A DNA stretch of 64,000 nt from Ophiura sarsii (GCA_035610835.1 CM069455.1:23044264-23108263), one strand, 5' to 3'. Shown: positions 9,957-21,486, numbered from the stretch's first letter. Translations and numbers: made by a program. Notes: generated by a model from the sequence alone, not told the origin.

Positions 9957-10202
9957 TCTGAACAACGTTTACTGTGAATGTACAACTGGCAGCATTTCCT
10001 GATTCATCAACGAAGGTGTAGGTGACTTGAGTACTTCCAATCTGGAAGAATGATCCTGGTGCATGTGATCTGGTTGCCAAGGTAGCGGTGCCAGAGTTAT
10101 CTGTGGCAGTTGGCTCAGTCCATGAGACCGTTGCTCCTGCATCCGTTGTTGCAGTTGTGGTGATGTCGTTGATGCAAGCAATGGTAGGCGGTGTTGTGTC
10201 AA
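9957..10202 (-). CDS. HYR domain exon 15 (82 codons)
   Basis: A divergent module reading DTTPPTIACINDITTTATTD, then ATVSWTEPTATDNSG, ATLATRSHAPGSFFQIG, STQVTYTFVDESGN and SCTFTVNVVQ. Both domain cysteines and the TDNSG core are kept. It is one codon shorter than the left-cluster exons. Donor GTAAGT, acceptor CTAACAG. Confidence 0.94.
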
Positions 10203-10550
10203 CTGTTAGTAAGAAACAAGAGAAAGTTTACACAATCCACACGGCTATTGGTTTTACCAATTTTATACAAAGCAGATTTTACAGAAACCTTCCCAACTTT
10301 CAACGTCTATTGCCCAGGATTAACTGAACCAATTCTAGGCATGTTTGTACTAACTGCAATGCATTTCTCATGGTGATTCTAAATATGGTAATGAAATTCA
10401 ATACTTTTGACATTTTTGAAACATTTTGTGAATTTTTGGAATGTCATCTGCAGACGCCTGCCGCATGAAAGGTGTTAAGGATGATTTTATAAGTCTGCTA
10501 AAGTTTGATTAGCTCCTTATGGCAGCAAATGAAAATATAAGGACCCAGAA

Positions 10551-10801
10551 GCACATGAATAGAACAAGCGCACATGAATGGAACAAGCGCACATGAATGG
10601 AACAAGCGCACATGAATGGAACAAGCGCACATGAATGGAACAAGCGCACATGAATGGAACAAGCGCACATGAATGGAACAAGCGCACATGAATGGAACAA
10701 GCGCACATGAATGGAACAAGCGCACATGAATGGAACAAGCGCACATGAATGGAACAAGCACACATGAATGGAACAAGCGCACACGAATGGAACAAGCGCA
10801 C
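10551..10801. repeat. 19-bp minisatellite, about 13 copies
   Basis: The unit GCACATGAATGGAACAAGC repeats head to tail with only a few substitutions at both edges. Because 19 is not a multiple of 3, all three minus frames are open through it and give long repetitive but meaningless reading frames. There are no spacers, so it is not a CRISPR array. Confidence 0.93.
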
Positions 10802-11021
10802 TGTGCATCATGCGTGCGTGAGGAGAGATAAAAACTAACATTTTCCACCAATTTGGAACTGATCAAACTATAACAGTCCCATCAACAGGCCAATAAACAG
10901 GGGAGGAGTGAAATTGAATTTTGTAATTGCCATATTTTCAATTATACTTAAATATGTCTTAATAATATGTTTTAAGTGGGTTAGTATTTACGCCAACTTT
11001 GGAGCAAATCGTGAACAAATG

Positions 11022-11195
11022 TGGACATTTTGTTGCCAAAAATTGTGGACACTGTTGCAAAATGTGGACATTTTGTTGCCAAAAATTGTGGACACTGTTG
11101 CAAAACATGGATATTTTGTTGCCAATTAAGGACACTGTTGCAAAATGTGGAGACTTTGCTGCAAATTGTGGACACTTTGTTGCAAGATGTTGGTA
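11022..11195. repeat. Imperfect tandem repeat of about 21/42 bp
   Basis: Variations on TGTGGACATTTTGTTGCCAA and TTGTGGACACTGTTGCAAAA alternate about eight times, decaying to the right. No coding role is evident. Confidence 0.75.
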
Positions 11196-11967
11196 TTTTG
11201 TTTATAAAAAATGCAGAATTTTAGCATTAAAGAGCGCTTTGCCTCCTGGCTACAAGCCTGCCTGCCATCTGTTTCATTATTCACACTTTAGTATTTATGT
11301 AAAATGTAGGCTATTATATATTAAGACTATCGTGAAGTCGGAATAGTCAGATAATACTCTGCAATGCATTTGTGGTATGCAAACCCCAAACTATGGATGA
11401 AAAAACTCAGCTAAACATGGAAATAGCCAAACTACATGTATGCATTGTATGCTTGCTAGTGGGTCTCCATACAGAACACTTTCTGGATTCTGAAAGGATA
11501 CAACCCCAAACTATGTGAAAGAAATTAAGTGAAGTACTATGTTTTTAACTTTTACTATGGTCATCTTTTTGAACACCTATCAACTATAAGACATTTGGTG
11601 TTCAGCTACATGTGAATGACCATTGTATGGGAAGTGTGGGTAATTGTGACTGTCACATCAAAAAGGACATGTTGTCAGGAATCACAGTTTTGGGATAGAG
11701 GCCAATATATTTGGTGAAATGCTTCTTCAATTCATATCTTAATTGTGATTAAAAAGTCCGATTACATTTCAAAGCTTAAAATGTGCTCTTTCAAGCCATA
11801 CCAATAACTCGGAACTAACTCGGCCCTCCAATATGTCCATTTTTATGTGACAGAACACATTTAAGCTAAAGCTCTAAACCTGCTAAGAAATCAAATGGAC
11901 TTGTTGACTATATAGATGGACTTCTATCAGAACAATAATGTATCAAAGGAATGTATTGAATAAAATA
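11196..11967. other. Intron, no recognised feature
   Basis: AT-rich single-copy-looking sequence. No domain, tRNA or terminal repeat is seen. Confidence 0.4.
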
Positions 11968-12144
11968 CAGTAAAACACTAATTTATTTCACGAATTTAAA
12001 ATTACTGTTTTAGCGGGCATTTGATTTTGCGAATCTGTAAATTTGACTGTTAGTCTAAATGCAAATTGTCAGTTTCGCGGGTAATTAATTTCGCGAATCC
12101 ACATTGTGCAATTAAATCCCTAATGAAATTAAGTGGTTTTACAG
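11968..12144. mobile_element. 177-bp MITE with TA target duplication
   Basis: The ends CAGTAAAACACTAATTT and AAATTAAGTGGTTTTACAG form imperfect inverted repeats, flanked on both sides by TA (11966-11967 and 12145-12146). The core contains repeated TTTCGCGGG/TTTTGCGAAT motifs. TA duplication fits a Tc1/mariner-type mobiliser. It encodes no protein. Confidence 0.65.
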
Positions 12145-13271
12145 TAACTGGTGTAATAAGAAGACTTCAAAATACCACCCAATGATTCAGGAGTGCTATT
12201 CAATTTTGATTTAACAAGAATATCCGAGCATGTCAAGGTCTCTGGTATAAATCACTATTAAGAAATTGCAAAACGGTAACCAAACATGAACAGTGGATTA
12301 AATACAGCGCTACCAAATTTAACTCCGAGAACTACCGGCCGATTGGTCAGAAAGATAGATACATCATTTATTGCACCAATCAGAGACAGTGTTAGAATAA
12401 TTGTATCCCTGATAAAGATTGGAGTGAAGATTTTACAAGCTGCATTTGAATTGGATATTCAAATGAGTACATCTTGTAATAAGCCAATCAGAACCACTGT
12501 AAGATAGACAGGTAGACCCCAGGGGGTTAAGTTACCAGGTAATCAATATGCTCATTTAACTTAAAAATATCTAACGCCAAAACTATTGATTATTTTCTCC
12601 CCTTCAATTTGAGATATTGTTCAAAGATATGCTAGAAATTAAGAACGCTACACCAAAAGACGAGAGAAAGTGCAATTTTAATTTGTGCACTTGGGTTTTT
12701 AACATGCGTTATAGTGTGACAGGTATATGTTTGGGTCGTATTGACCTATTGATGCATCCGGATCCTCATCGTACTATCAACCAGTGAGTTGTTGCTACCC
12801 GACAATATTTTCTTTCTTTTTCCATTTTGTCTGGTGTTATTATCGAGTGATGTTTTCAATCATACAACATATACACAGGCTTGACATTACTATCAAAGCC
12901 AATAGAGGCACACATTACTATATTACAAGCTCCATGTAGTGAAACGGCTAAACCAGGTCAATAATCTGCCTATTGCTACATCAATGATGCAATATCTCAA
13001 ATCCAAAAGAAATATATTCTCATGATTTGATCTGAGACGAATATACCTGAAGGGATAAGAAGCTCTATTCATTCCTGTTATGTGCAGCGGTGCAAGTCTA
13101 ACACGGTTATTGTTACGCTTGATGCCAATCGATTATCATTATTCAGTTAAATTTGTAGCACGTCCTCACTATGTGAGTTACCGCGCTATTTCAAATGTAG
13201 TGTTATCCACACGTGTGTTACGATCTTCTTAACAACCTGAACACACTGTAGTATCGGACGGTCACCGACTA
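12145..13271. other. Intron, no recognised feature
   Basis: No exon or clear repeat was seen. A short plus-strand reading frame at 12286-12507 has no recognisable domain and is not supported. Confidence 0.4.
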
Positions 13272-13685
13272 CAGACTGTGATAGATTTCTTAAATGATTA
13301 CGCATTTATATTGCTAGAATTATGGCATTTCATAAGAAGTATGCCAATTAAAACCTACTAGAGCCATAGTTCAATACATAAACAATGTATTATGATATTC
13401 AAAGTGCATGGTTTGTGTTTAGATTTAATATGAATTGAAATACAAATATTCAGATGTGATTGAACTGACACACTTATCTGTTGATGTATACAAATACCAA
13501 ATGTGTTGTGTTTCAATTCACATTAAATCATAATTCTAAACACAAATCATGAACTTTGAATATCATAATACATTGTTTATGGGTTGAAGTAGGGCGCTAG
13601 TAGGTTTTAATTGGCATACTTTTCTGAAATACCATAATTCTAGCAATATAAATGCGTAATCATTTTAGAAATCTATCACAGTCTG
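13272..13685. mobile_element. 414-bp palindromic foldback element with TA duplication
   Basis: Nearly the whole element is an inverted repeat of about 200-base arms around 13485: CAGACTGTGATAGATTTCT at the left and its complement at the right, with TTGGCATACTT and ATACATTGTTTAT also mirrored. TA flanks each end (13270-13271, 13686-13687). Non-coding. Confidence 0.8.
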
Positions 13686-14165
13686 TATGCGCAATCATCA
13701 AAATCATGGTTTAAACCCAGAAGTGAGAGCAGGACAAATCGACGCATGCGTGTGCATGCGCACAGCCTGTTTTGTAGGTTCTGCTTGGGTTGGTTTCAGA
13801 ACAATGCCGTGCAAGACCTGGTTCGTAGAATTGAATGGCAATACACGGAGCTGCCTATCCCTTCAGGTATATTCGTCTCAGATTTGATGCTTCATGTAGG
13901 AGCTATTAGTTTTGGAGTTATGAACATATTTATTACCTGGCAAGTCATTATTTTGCAAACTGTGCATCAAATGAGTCATTCAAATAGGGAGTCTTTAAAC
14001 TCACACCTATAAAGAGTTACAATATTGATGTGTCTGATGCCCTGGGCAAAGATGATTTCATGTTACCACAAAAAATGGATAATTCCTAACATTACTGCAT
14101 TTCCCTTCAAATCCTTTTGTTTCAATGAATTTTCCACACAACTGATAACAAATCAGTTAATAAGA

Positions 14166-14420
14166 TTTAATAGATATAATTCCAAATCTAGACTTACTAT
14201 TCCAGACAGTTTTGCCGTCTGATCGGATGTCTTTATCAATGGTGCACGATCGCTGATACAGAGTTGCCAGGAAGGGTTGATTTTCCGGTGATGACGTATT
14301 CCGGATCAACTGATCATTGACTAAGTTAGATCAGCGACCATACAACATTGATAAAGAATTCCGATTGGACATTGAAACTGTCCGGAACGGTTCGTTTAAA
14401 TTTGAAATTATATCTATTAA
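14166..14420. mobile_element. Inverted-repeat element of about 255 bp
   Basis: TTAATAGATATAATTCC at the left mirrors the right end, and inner blocks (CAGTTT near GTCTGATCGG, CTTTATCAATG, GATCGCTGAT) recur inverted. The fold continues through most of the element. Non-coding. Confidence 0.6.
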
Positions 14421-14501
14421 ACTATGGATTCTTGATGAAACTATTTTCAGATTTAGGGAGCTCTTTTAAGACATGCGTTATATAGGGTGGAAATACATTT
14501 A

Positions 14502-14816
14502 GGTCACCAAAATTAAATACTTTGTCTCAGCGCCTTTTGGCTAAAAAGCTATGGTCTATGCGCTCTATTTTTTATTTTTTTATTATAAAAATAATAAAAT
14601 AGTTAATAGTTGTATTCAGATATGATCAATGCACATTGTATGCTTGTGTTCTCTTTATCTCTTAACTTCACAAAGTTAGTTGAATGTGTGTTCTCAGTCA
14701 CAAGGTTGCAGAGTATCACCGAAACAGACTTTTGTGGGTTTTTTAAATGGAAAACAAAAATTGAAAAAAAGCAATGCGTATGGGCCGCTGAGACAAAGTG
14801 TTAAATGTTGTTGGCC
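14502..14816. mobile_element. PIF/Harbinger-like MITE, TTA duplication (family GGCC)
   Basis: The left end GGTCACCAAAATTAAATACT and the right end AGTGTTAAATGTTGTTGGCC are inverted repeats of about 35 bases that include CTTTGTCTCAGCG. TTA flanks both sides (14499-14501, 14817-14819). The terminus and the GTCTCAG motif match the element at 39776. TTA/TAA target sites are the hallmark of PIF/Harbinger. Confidence 0.7.
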
Positions 14817-14840
14817 TTAATGTCTATGCCTAATTGTGTG

Positions 14841-15157
14841 CAGGGTTCTAGCCAGGACCATTTTAGTGCCGGGTAAATTTACTGACGGCGAACGGAGAAA
14901 GTGCAGTGGATCATGGCATGGGATCCAGAGGCCTTCTTAATGTCTTTTTAGGGTTTTTTAATGCACTCTGAGGGTTCCTGCCACATAATTTCTTGTTTTA
15001 TGAGGCAGTTTATTGATTTTATCTACAAATTGTTAACAAATAAACCAACAAAAAAAACAAAAAACAAGTTTTTACTTCTTTTTTTTTAGAGTGCTGGGCA
15101 GTTAGTTATTGTCAGTGCCGGGCGCGCCCAGTGCCACCCACCGTAGCTAGAACCCTG
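14841..15157. mobile_element. hAT-like MITE with perfect 8-bp target duplication
   Basis: The element starts CAGGGTTCTAGCCAGG and ends CCGTAGCTAGAACCCTG, an inverted pair. ATTGTGTG flanks both sides (14833-14840 and 15158-15165) without mismatch. An 8-bp duplication and a CAGGG terminus are standard for hAT elements. The perfect flanks suggest a fairly recent insertion, 80 bases from the 15238 exon donor. Confidence 0.85.
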
Positions 15158-15237
15158 ATTGTGTGCATATGTGTGCGGTAGATGTGTCCATGAGGGTGTG
15201 CTGGACCTGTCTATATCTATGTCATGTGGTGGACTAC

Positions 15238-15489
15238 CTGTAGCTGCAACAATCACATCAAAGGCACAAACTGCGATATTGCCGTTTGTGTCCTCAAAAG
15301 TGTAGGTTACTTGTGTTGTGCCTATGTTAAACAAGGAACCTGGTTCGTGCGACCTATCGATTAGTGTGACAGTGCCGGAGTTGTCCGTTGCAGTGGGTTC
15401 GATCCAATCAACTGTTGTGCCAGTGGAACCTATGGGGGCTACTTGTGTAACATCTTCGGTACATAGCATGACCGGTGGTTCCATGTCGA
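15238..15489 (-). CDS. HYR domain exon 14 (84 codons)
   Basis: A divergent module reading DMEPPVMLCTEDVTQVAPIG, then TTVDWIEPTATDNSG, LIDRSHEPGSLFNIGTTQ, VTYTFEDTNGN and VCAFDVIVAATG. CTED replaces the usual CIND. The donor is CAG|GTAGTC, the weakest in the gene by its +4 to +6 bases. Acceptor CTATACAG. It is the longest zone 2 module. Confidence 0.9.
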
Positions 15490-16190
15490 CTGTATAGAAG
15501 GTAGGTTTAACAGTTACAAATCACAGCTTTAAGTTAAGGAGGTGATTTTAAGCTGGGGTGGTGGGTTCAATCACAGTCGCACCACTGTTAGCTATGGAGC
15601 ATATCTTTAATTACATCTTTACGACAAAGGATAACAGACAATTTTATGTTAGATTTAAGGAACAGGATAACAGTTAAATACAAGGCCCATGTTAGTAAAC
15701 CCAATTCAAGCTATGTGCAACGACGCTATAGTGTATTATTCCAAATAGATTAAACAAAGAAATGTTGTTTTGGTGTGTCCAATCATCTTTGCCCAGGGTC
15801 CATACAAATAACACATACAACTAACAAGTTAAAAATAGAACATACAACTTGCATTGGGAAGTACAATATTTCACCCAAACCATACAATGAAATCATGTTC
15901 TTCTTTAGCTATGATCAGGGCCGCTAATTTTGGTGTGTTAGTTCTTCTGGGAGGAAGCCAGCTTTAAAGTATATTGTAACATTTTAATAAGGTCAGACGG
16001 ATGTTAGTAGTTGTGCATTGTCTTTAGATTTTGTCAATAATTTTCAAAATCTTCTGTTTTCCTCCAAAAATGATCAACAATTTTAAAATGCAGAAATGTT
16101 AAACATTTTCCGACTATTTTCAAAGATTTAACATGTTAAAAAGTAAAGATAATACAAAACTAATAGTTCCTTATTTGAAAATCGGACATA
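15490..16190. other. Intron, no recognised feature
   Basis: AT-rich sequence. Nothing was recognised until the MITE at 16191. Confidence 0.4.
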
Positions 16191-16523
16191 CAGGGCGAGT
16201 CAAAATATTCAGGTCCCATTTTTTTTAAAAATCAGGAAAAATACTGCCGTTACCAATTGGTCAATGTAATCATAAGATTATAAGAGTAGAAATACTTGCT
16301 AATGAAGTTTTCAAGACAATACCTAATTGTGCGCCATAATTACAACATATTTCTGAATTTGGGGAAAAGCACATATTTGGAATAACCAATTTCAACAAAA
16401 TAACATTTAGGTTATAGCTAACAATGTATTCTTGCTGTGCATTTCATTAATTGTATTCTTTTTGTGTTTGACTGGTTTAAAAATTAAGTGAAATCGGGAC
16501 CGGAATTATTTTGACTTTCCCTG
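16191..16523. mobile_element. 333-bp MITE with TA duplication (family CAGGGCGAG)
   Basis: CAGGGCGAGTCAAAATATTC at the left and AATTATTTTGACTTTCCCTG at the right are inverted repeats, with TA on each side (16189-16190, 16524-16525). A related, left-truncated copy lies at about 52545-52746. Non-coding. Confidence 0.75.
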
Positions 16524-16949
16524 TATATAGTAAGTCCTTCAAACCAACAGAATATTTGTCCCCTTGGCTGAAGCGGTCTTCCAAAATTATTGCCATTTTC
16601 ATGAGCGCACATAACTTTTTACCCCCTCACCTCTCGAGTTACGTACAGAATAGTTACGTAAGCTATTTTTACCCTCTTCCTGTTACCTACACTTTGTACA
16701 TAACTATAAATGGCAAACATTATGGACGACCCCTAACCTGCCCAAGTTTGCATGAACCTCAATGAACCTCATCTACAGGCTAACACCATGGGTACTACCC
16801 ATCTTCCATACAATATAGTAATTATTCTAATAATGTCTCCGATTGGCACAATATTTGACACATCCTCAATTTCGACCAATCGGCAGGTAGTTCTCATGGG
16901 GTTAACCGTATCAAATTTCGTTCATAATATTTCTCTTTAACAAACTAAC

Positions 16950-17198
16950 CTTGCAATACGATGACATTGAAAGAGCATGTGGCAGTGTTTCCAGCACCAT
17001 CTACGAATACGTAATTGACGAGTGTCGCACCAGGTGCAAACTGTGATCCAGGTGCATGTGTCCTAGACTGAATCGTAACTATGCCGCTATTATCGGTGGC
17101 CGTTGGCTCAACCCAGTTAACCGGGGTGGTTGTTGTCCCGATCGGGACTTGGACGAGGACGTCGTTTACGCATGATACCACTGGGTCGATGGTGTCAA
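16950..17198 (-). CDS. HYR domain exon 13 (83 codons)
   Basis: Reads DTIDPVVSCVNDVLVQVPIG, TTPVNWVEPTATDNSG, TIQSRTHAPGSQFAPGAT, LVNYVFVDGAGN and TCSFNVIVLQ. It has LVNYVF in place of the near-universal VTYTF, making it the most diverged module with an intact core. Donor GTTAGT, acceptor CTACACAG. Confidence 0.93.
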
Positions 17199-17659
17199 CT
17201 GTGTAGAAAATTTTTGAGGGTAGCGGTAGTAATAGTTTAGTTGTTTGTTTGTAATTTCTATGGAAAAAACTGTTTTCACCCCTGACAGACTCATTTTTTT
17301 ACTTATTTTGATATAGTTGTTTGTTTTGCTGTTGTTTGATTTGAATTTTTTTTTTTTGGGGGGGGGGGGGGGGAGAGGATTTTTGCAAACATTTTGAATT
17401 TTCAAAAATTGTTGAAAATTCATCATAATGGCCAACATTTTGAAAAAAATGACGGACCGACCATACTTGAGATCCGTTTGCGTGTAGAAATGTTTTTTTG
17501 GTGTCCCTAATTAAAGAGCCCACTTATACAGGAAATAACACAAAGTTTTCTACAAGCTTGACTGGGCACAAACCAATTTCTTTAACGCTATGGACATTTC
17601 TTTTCCCACAAAATATGGTATACATTAAGATAGAGCTACATTGATATCAACATACTATA

Positions 17660-18633
17660 CTGCTCACAAAAAGTATCGAAACACTTAGAAATGATCCAAT
17701 ATAAACCCCTTTAGGGTTTCCCTTATATTTTCAAAAATATACATTTGGTTGAAATGGGTTTTCTGTCAAATTGTTATGAGGTTCATACCAATACTTGACC
17801 AAAATTTCAAATCAACAGGTTATGTCATGCTTGAGTGAGCTTGTATTGAATGGCAGAATGTCCCATTTCAAAAGTTGTTAAAATAATGTGGGGGTGTGTG
17901 TGTGTGGTGTGTGTATCCACCACGTTAGTGTATCAATTGACGACATCGATTTCTCATAGTGTTGATGAGGCGCGCTACTCGATATGGAAGTCCACCTCTT
18001 GTTGTATCAGAATGTTAGCAACTTTCGAAATGGGACATTCTGTCATTCAATACGTGCTCACTGGAGCATGACAAAACCTGTTGATTTGAAATTATGGTCA
18101 AGTATTGGTATGAAGCCCATAATAATTTGACCGAAAACCCCATTTCATTCCAATGTATTGTTTTGGAAATATAAGGGAACCCCTAAAGGGAAACTTACTT
18201 CTTTTGAAGTGTTTATAACGGCTCGAAAGGATATGCATTAATCGAAGCAAATAACCAAGTGCATAATCTTGTTCTGCGTATTTTGACACCTCGATCGATA
18301 AGATACGATGTTGAGGAGCGGAGTTATTGTCATTTCAATGGTCGTGGGTCCAGTTTCAAAAGTGACAATCATCCTATAGAAAGAGTTTTGCATTACTGTT
18401 TAGAATGATCAGATTCGTGCTTTTCAATAGGGATGAGTGTCACTTTTGAAACTGGACCCACGATCATTGAAATGACAATAACTCCGCTCCGCAACATCGT
18501 ATCTCAACGATCGAGGTGTCAAAATACGCAGAACAAAATTATGCACATGGTTATTTGCTTCGATTAATGCATACACTTTCGAGCCGTTATGTATTGGATC
18601 ATTTCTAAGTGTTTCGATACTTTTTGTGAGCAG
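17660..18633. mobile_element. Composite Tc1/mariner-derived element with 37-bp terminal inverted repeats
   Basis: CTGCTCACAAAAAGTATCG at the left and its complement at 18612-18633 continue for about 37 bases (to AGAAATGATCC). Inside, about 17700-18180 matches the 3' end of the transposase fragment described at 19735-20710 (shared CAATACTTGACCAAAATTTC). Then about 18195-18615 is itself a palindrome centred near 18405. TA precedes the left end; the right flank is TT, so the duplication is decayed or shifted. Confidence 0.6.
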
Positions 18634-18763
18634 TTTATATAGCATAATTCTTTGCATGCATAAGCATTTTTATATCATATCATAATCCAAGTAGTGCTGA
18701 TAGGGTGAGCGCCCTTCAACAGGCTGTTGGCCGGTATTAGCCCTTGCAGTGCAAGAAACAGGA

Positions 18764-18890
18764 GAGTTGGTTATAACTGGTTCAGTCATTGGTCATTGGT
18801 AAATACTGGTTCAGTCATTGGTTATAACTGGTTCAGTCATTGTTTATAACTGGTTCAGTCATTGGTTACAACTGGTTCAGTCATGAAAGA
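18764..18890. repeat. Short minisatellite of GGTTCAGTCATTG
   Basis: About five units of roughly 23-25 bases containing ATAACTGGTTCAGTCATTGG. The same motif occurs singly after many beta exons, for example near 19690, 21205, 27360 and 32470, so this array grew from intron sequence. Confidence 0.7.
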
Positions 18891-19024
18891 ATAGCAAGGT
18901 AAGTTCATTATGGGGTTTCAAGCTAATAATTCTGGGAGTTTAAAGGGCGTTTGAACAGGGCCTCTCAAAATGTCACATGAACATAATCCTACCAGATATG
19001 ACTGAACACAGAAAAAGAAGAAGA

Positions 19025-19085
19025 AAAAAAATGTCAGTTTTTATATGGCGCCTTTCAAATTATGCCCAAAGCGTGTACATTTAAT
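19025..19085 (-). repeat. Possible LINE/SINE 3' tail fragment
   Basis: On the minus strand CTTTGGGCATAATTTGAAAGG and GGCGCCATATAAAAACTG precede an AG/TC-rich run. This resembles the GCGC-TATATAA tails of CR1/L2-type elements. It is short, so the assignment is tentative. Confidence 0.3.
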
Positions 19086-19341
19086 CCGCTGCCACTATAG
19101 GATATATCAGAATCAGTTTGATTCACTTAGGTTTTGCTGCATATTATACAAATACTGATATTTGCGTGTATTCTTATCAGACGCTTGGATTGTGATCATC
19201 CCCAAACAGCTACTTATTATTACACCTGGGTGGAGAGAGACAAGTTCGTTAAAGTGTCTTGCCAAAGGACAACATATTGGCCGCAGTGGGACTCCATCTC
19301 AACAACCTTCCGAGTGTGGTACTCATTCAATAAAGACTTAC

Positions 19342-19587
19342 CAGCGACAACATTGACATTAAATGTGCACTGAGCACTGTTGCCCGATCCATCAGTGAAT
19401 GTGTAGGTCACTTGGGTGGTTCCAACTTGGAAGAATGATCCTGGAGTATGAGTCCTTGATGTGGTAACACCGCCAGCGTTATCTGTAGCAGTTGGTTCTG
19501 TCCAGGTTACTGAAGCTCCAGTGCTGCCAGTAGTTGTTGATACAGTGACATCATTGATGCAGCTAACGACTGGTGGGATATTGTCAA
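19342..19587 (-). CDS. HYR domain exon 12 (beta type, 82 codons)
   Basis: The beta type reads DNIPPVVSCINDVTVSTTTG, GASVTWTEPTATDNAGG, TSRTHTPGSFFQVGTTQ, VTYTFTDGSGN and AQCTFNVNVVA. TDNAGG replaces TDNSG, with one residue fewer. DNIPP and VTVS are private; later betas read DSIPP and VTVT. Donor GTAAGT, acceptor CAG after a T/C-rich tract. Confidence 0.95.
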
Positions 19588-19734
19588 CTGAAGGAATAAA
19601 TGCATGCAAGATTGTTACAACCATAATTCATGACTTATGACTGAAAGCTTGTTGTCATATAGACATGAGAGATCCACCAGATCAGACACTGGTTATAACT
19701 GGTTCAATCGTGTCTTCTAAACCCTTAAAAATAA

Positions 19735-20710
19735 GTAAGTTCCCCGGTTTAGGGGTTCCCTTGTATTTCCAAGACAATACATTGGAATGAAATGGGGTTT
19801 TCAGTCAAATGATTATGGGCTTCATACCAATACTTGACCAAAATTTCAAATCAACAGGTTCTGCCATGCTCGAGTGAGGACGTATTAAATGACGGAATGT
19901 CCCAATGCAATTGTTGCTAAAATAACGTTCAATTTCAAAAGTTGCTAAAATAATGTTTAGTAGCGGGTGTGTGTATCCACCGCGTTGTTGTACGACTTTC
20001 CGACATCGACGTCTCATAGTGTTGATGAGGCGCGCCACTCGAGTCCGTAAGTTAGCAAGATTAGTGTGATCATCCACTCTACGATCCACGGCCCGCTTGA
20101 ACTGATCCCACAGATGCTCGATTGGGTTGAGATCTGGGGAGATTGCGGGCCAAACCAAACGCTCTATACCGTCATCTTCCTGCAAGAGACCAATTGCAAA
20201 CGCCCTTTCCTAAATGGGGCATGGTTACATACACAACATGGGGGAACACTAATCATAAACACATTAGCATCAGGCAGTTAAAGCCACACTGGCTGATCAT
20301 CCTTCATCACAAGATATTGCTCATATTCAAAAGAAACATTCCCTATTTCAATGCATGCTAATTTGAGCATGGAAGCACCTGTTGGGTTAAAATTCTGGTA
20401 CAACAAGAGTTGGACTTCCATATCGAGTAGCGCGCCTCATCAATACTATGAGAAATCGATGTTGTCAATTGATACACCAACGTGGTGGATACACACACTA
20501 CACACACATCCCCACATTATTTTAACAACTTTTGAAATGGGACATTCTGCCATTGAATACAAGCTCACTCAAGCATGACAGAACCTGTTGATTTGAAATT
20601 TTGGTCAAGTATTGGTATGAACCTCATAACAATTTGACAGAAAACCCATTTCAACCCAATGTATATTTTTGAAAATATAAGGGAAACTCTAAAGGGGAAC
20701 TTACTTCTTT
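19735..20710 (-). pseudogene. Tc1/mariner transposase remnant
   Basis: Minus strand 20185-19805 encodes ERLVWPAISPDLNPIEHLWD followed by a basic stretch and PLLN. This is the C-terminal third of a DDE_3 (Tc1-type) transposase, with the final catalytic Glu in NPIEHLWD. The N-terminal domain and the first two catalytic Asp residues are absent. From about 20340 to 20700 the same 3' sequence returns inverted, so the locus is a rearranged or nested pair of dead copies. It no longer encodes an active enzyme. Confidence 0.8.
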
Positions 20711-20728
20711 TGAAGTGTTTATTTGAGC

Positions 20729-20894
20729 TCACTCAGCCATGATTTCATGGACATCTTTCATTTTCAAACAACACTGAGGAAACAGTCATAGGATTATTTC
20801 TAACTAAGCTTTATTGGTAAACATTTTTACCTTGTGATGTTATGATGAACTGTTTAGAGAGGGACTTACTTTTGGTGTTGTGTTTATATTAATA
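20729..20894. mobile_element. Half copy of foldback family F1
   Basis: It matches the right arm of the element at 26503-27037, from GAGCTCACTCAGCCATG to TACTTTTGGTGTTGTGTTTA, but has no left arm. The left side is joined to Tc1 sequence at GAAGTGTTTATTTGAGC. The following 20895-21190 is homologous to 27038-27350. Confidence 0.65.
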
Positions 20895-21295
20895 TATTTG
20901 TACATTTTTATTTTCGTGCTTGCTGCTTTTGGCACAAAATTTACCACAGTTTTTTGTTTTATGTATCCATAAAGGATCTCATTTTTCATTTAAAAGACTG
21001 ATAATAGATCAGAATACCAGATGATTTAATGGCCGAAAACCGTCATATATTTACCGAAATTTTTTCGATCCGCCAAATTTGGCTCAAATTGTTATTAGAA
21101 TTGCATGTTATTGCGCGTTGCGCGTAATACCGTGGTAATGCGTCGTATGCATATTTGCGCATGGGAGCGCTCAAGCGCCACTATAAACACACCCCTGATT
21201 ACATATAACCGGTTCAGTCAGTGTTTAAAACCAGTTCAGTCATGAAAGAATGGTAAGACTAGTTCATACAGCAAGTGAAGCTTAATTATTATGTG

Positions 21296-21475
21296 GCGTC
21301 ACAAAAGCAAGGGATTTACACAGTGTCATCATAAAAGCAATGTTTAAACAGGGTGTCGCAAAAGCAGTGTTTAAACAGGATGTCGCAAAAGCAGTTATAA
21401 AAGGGAGTTGCAAAAGCAGTGTTTAAACCAGGTGTTGCAAAAGCAGTGTTCAAACAGGGTGTCGGAATAAAACAA
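21296..21475. repeat. Minisatellite array, 27-bp-type family (beta intron)
   Basis: Units of about 24-27 bases around AAAGCAGTGTTTAAACAGGGTG run up to 12 bases before the beta exon at 21487. Homologous to the array at 27430-27670. Confidence 0.8.
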
Positions 21476-21486
21476 TAGAGACTTAC

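Noticed and set aside
10551..10801. CRISPR-like array
   Set aside because: Units are contiguous without spacers, and the genome is eukaryotic.
10498..10866. Long Cys/His/Phe-rich repeat protein on the minus strand
   Set aside because: Produced by the 19-bp minisatellite; all three frames are open because 19 is not divisible by 3.
19805..20185. Functional Tc1/mariner transposase
   Set aside because: Only the C-terminal third remains. The DNA-binding domain and first two catalytic residues are absent, and the locus is rearranged.
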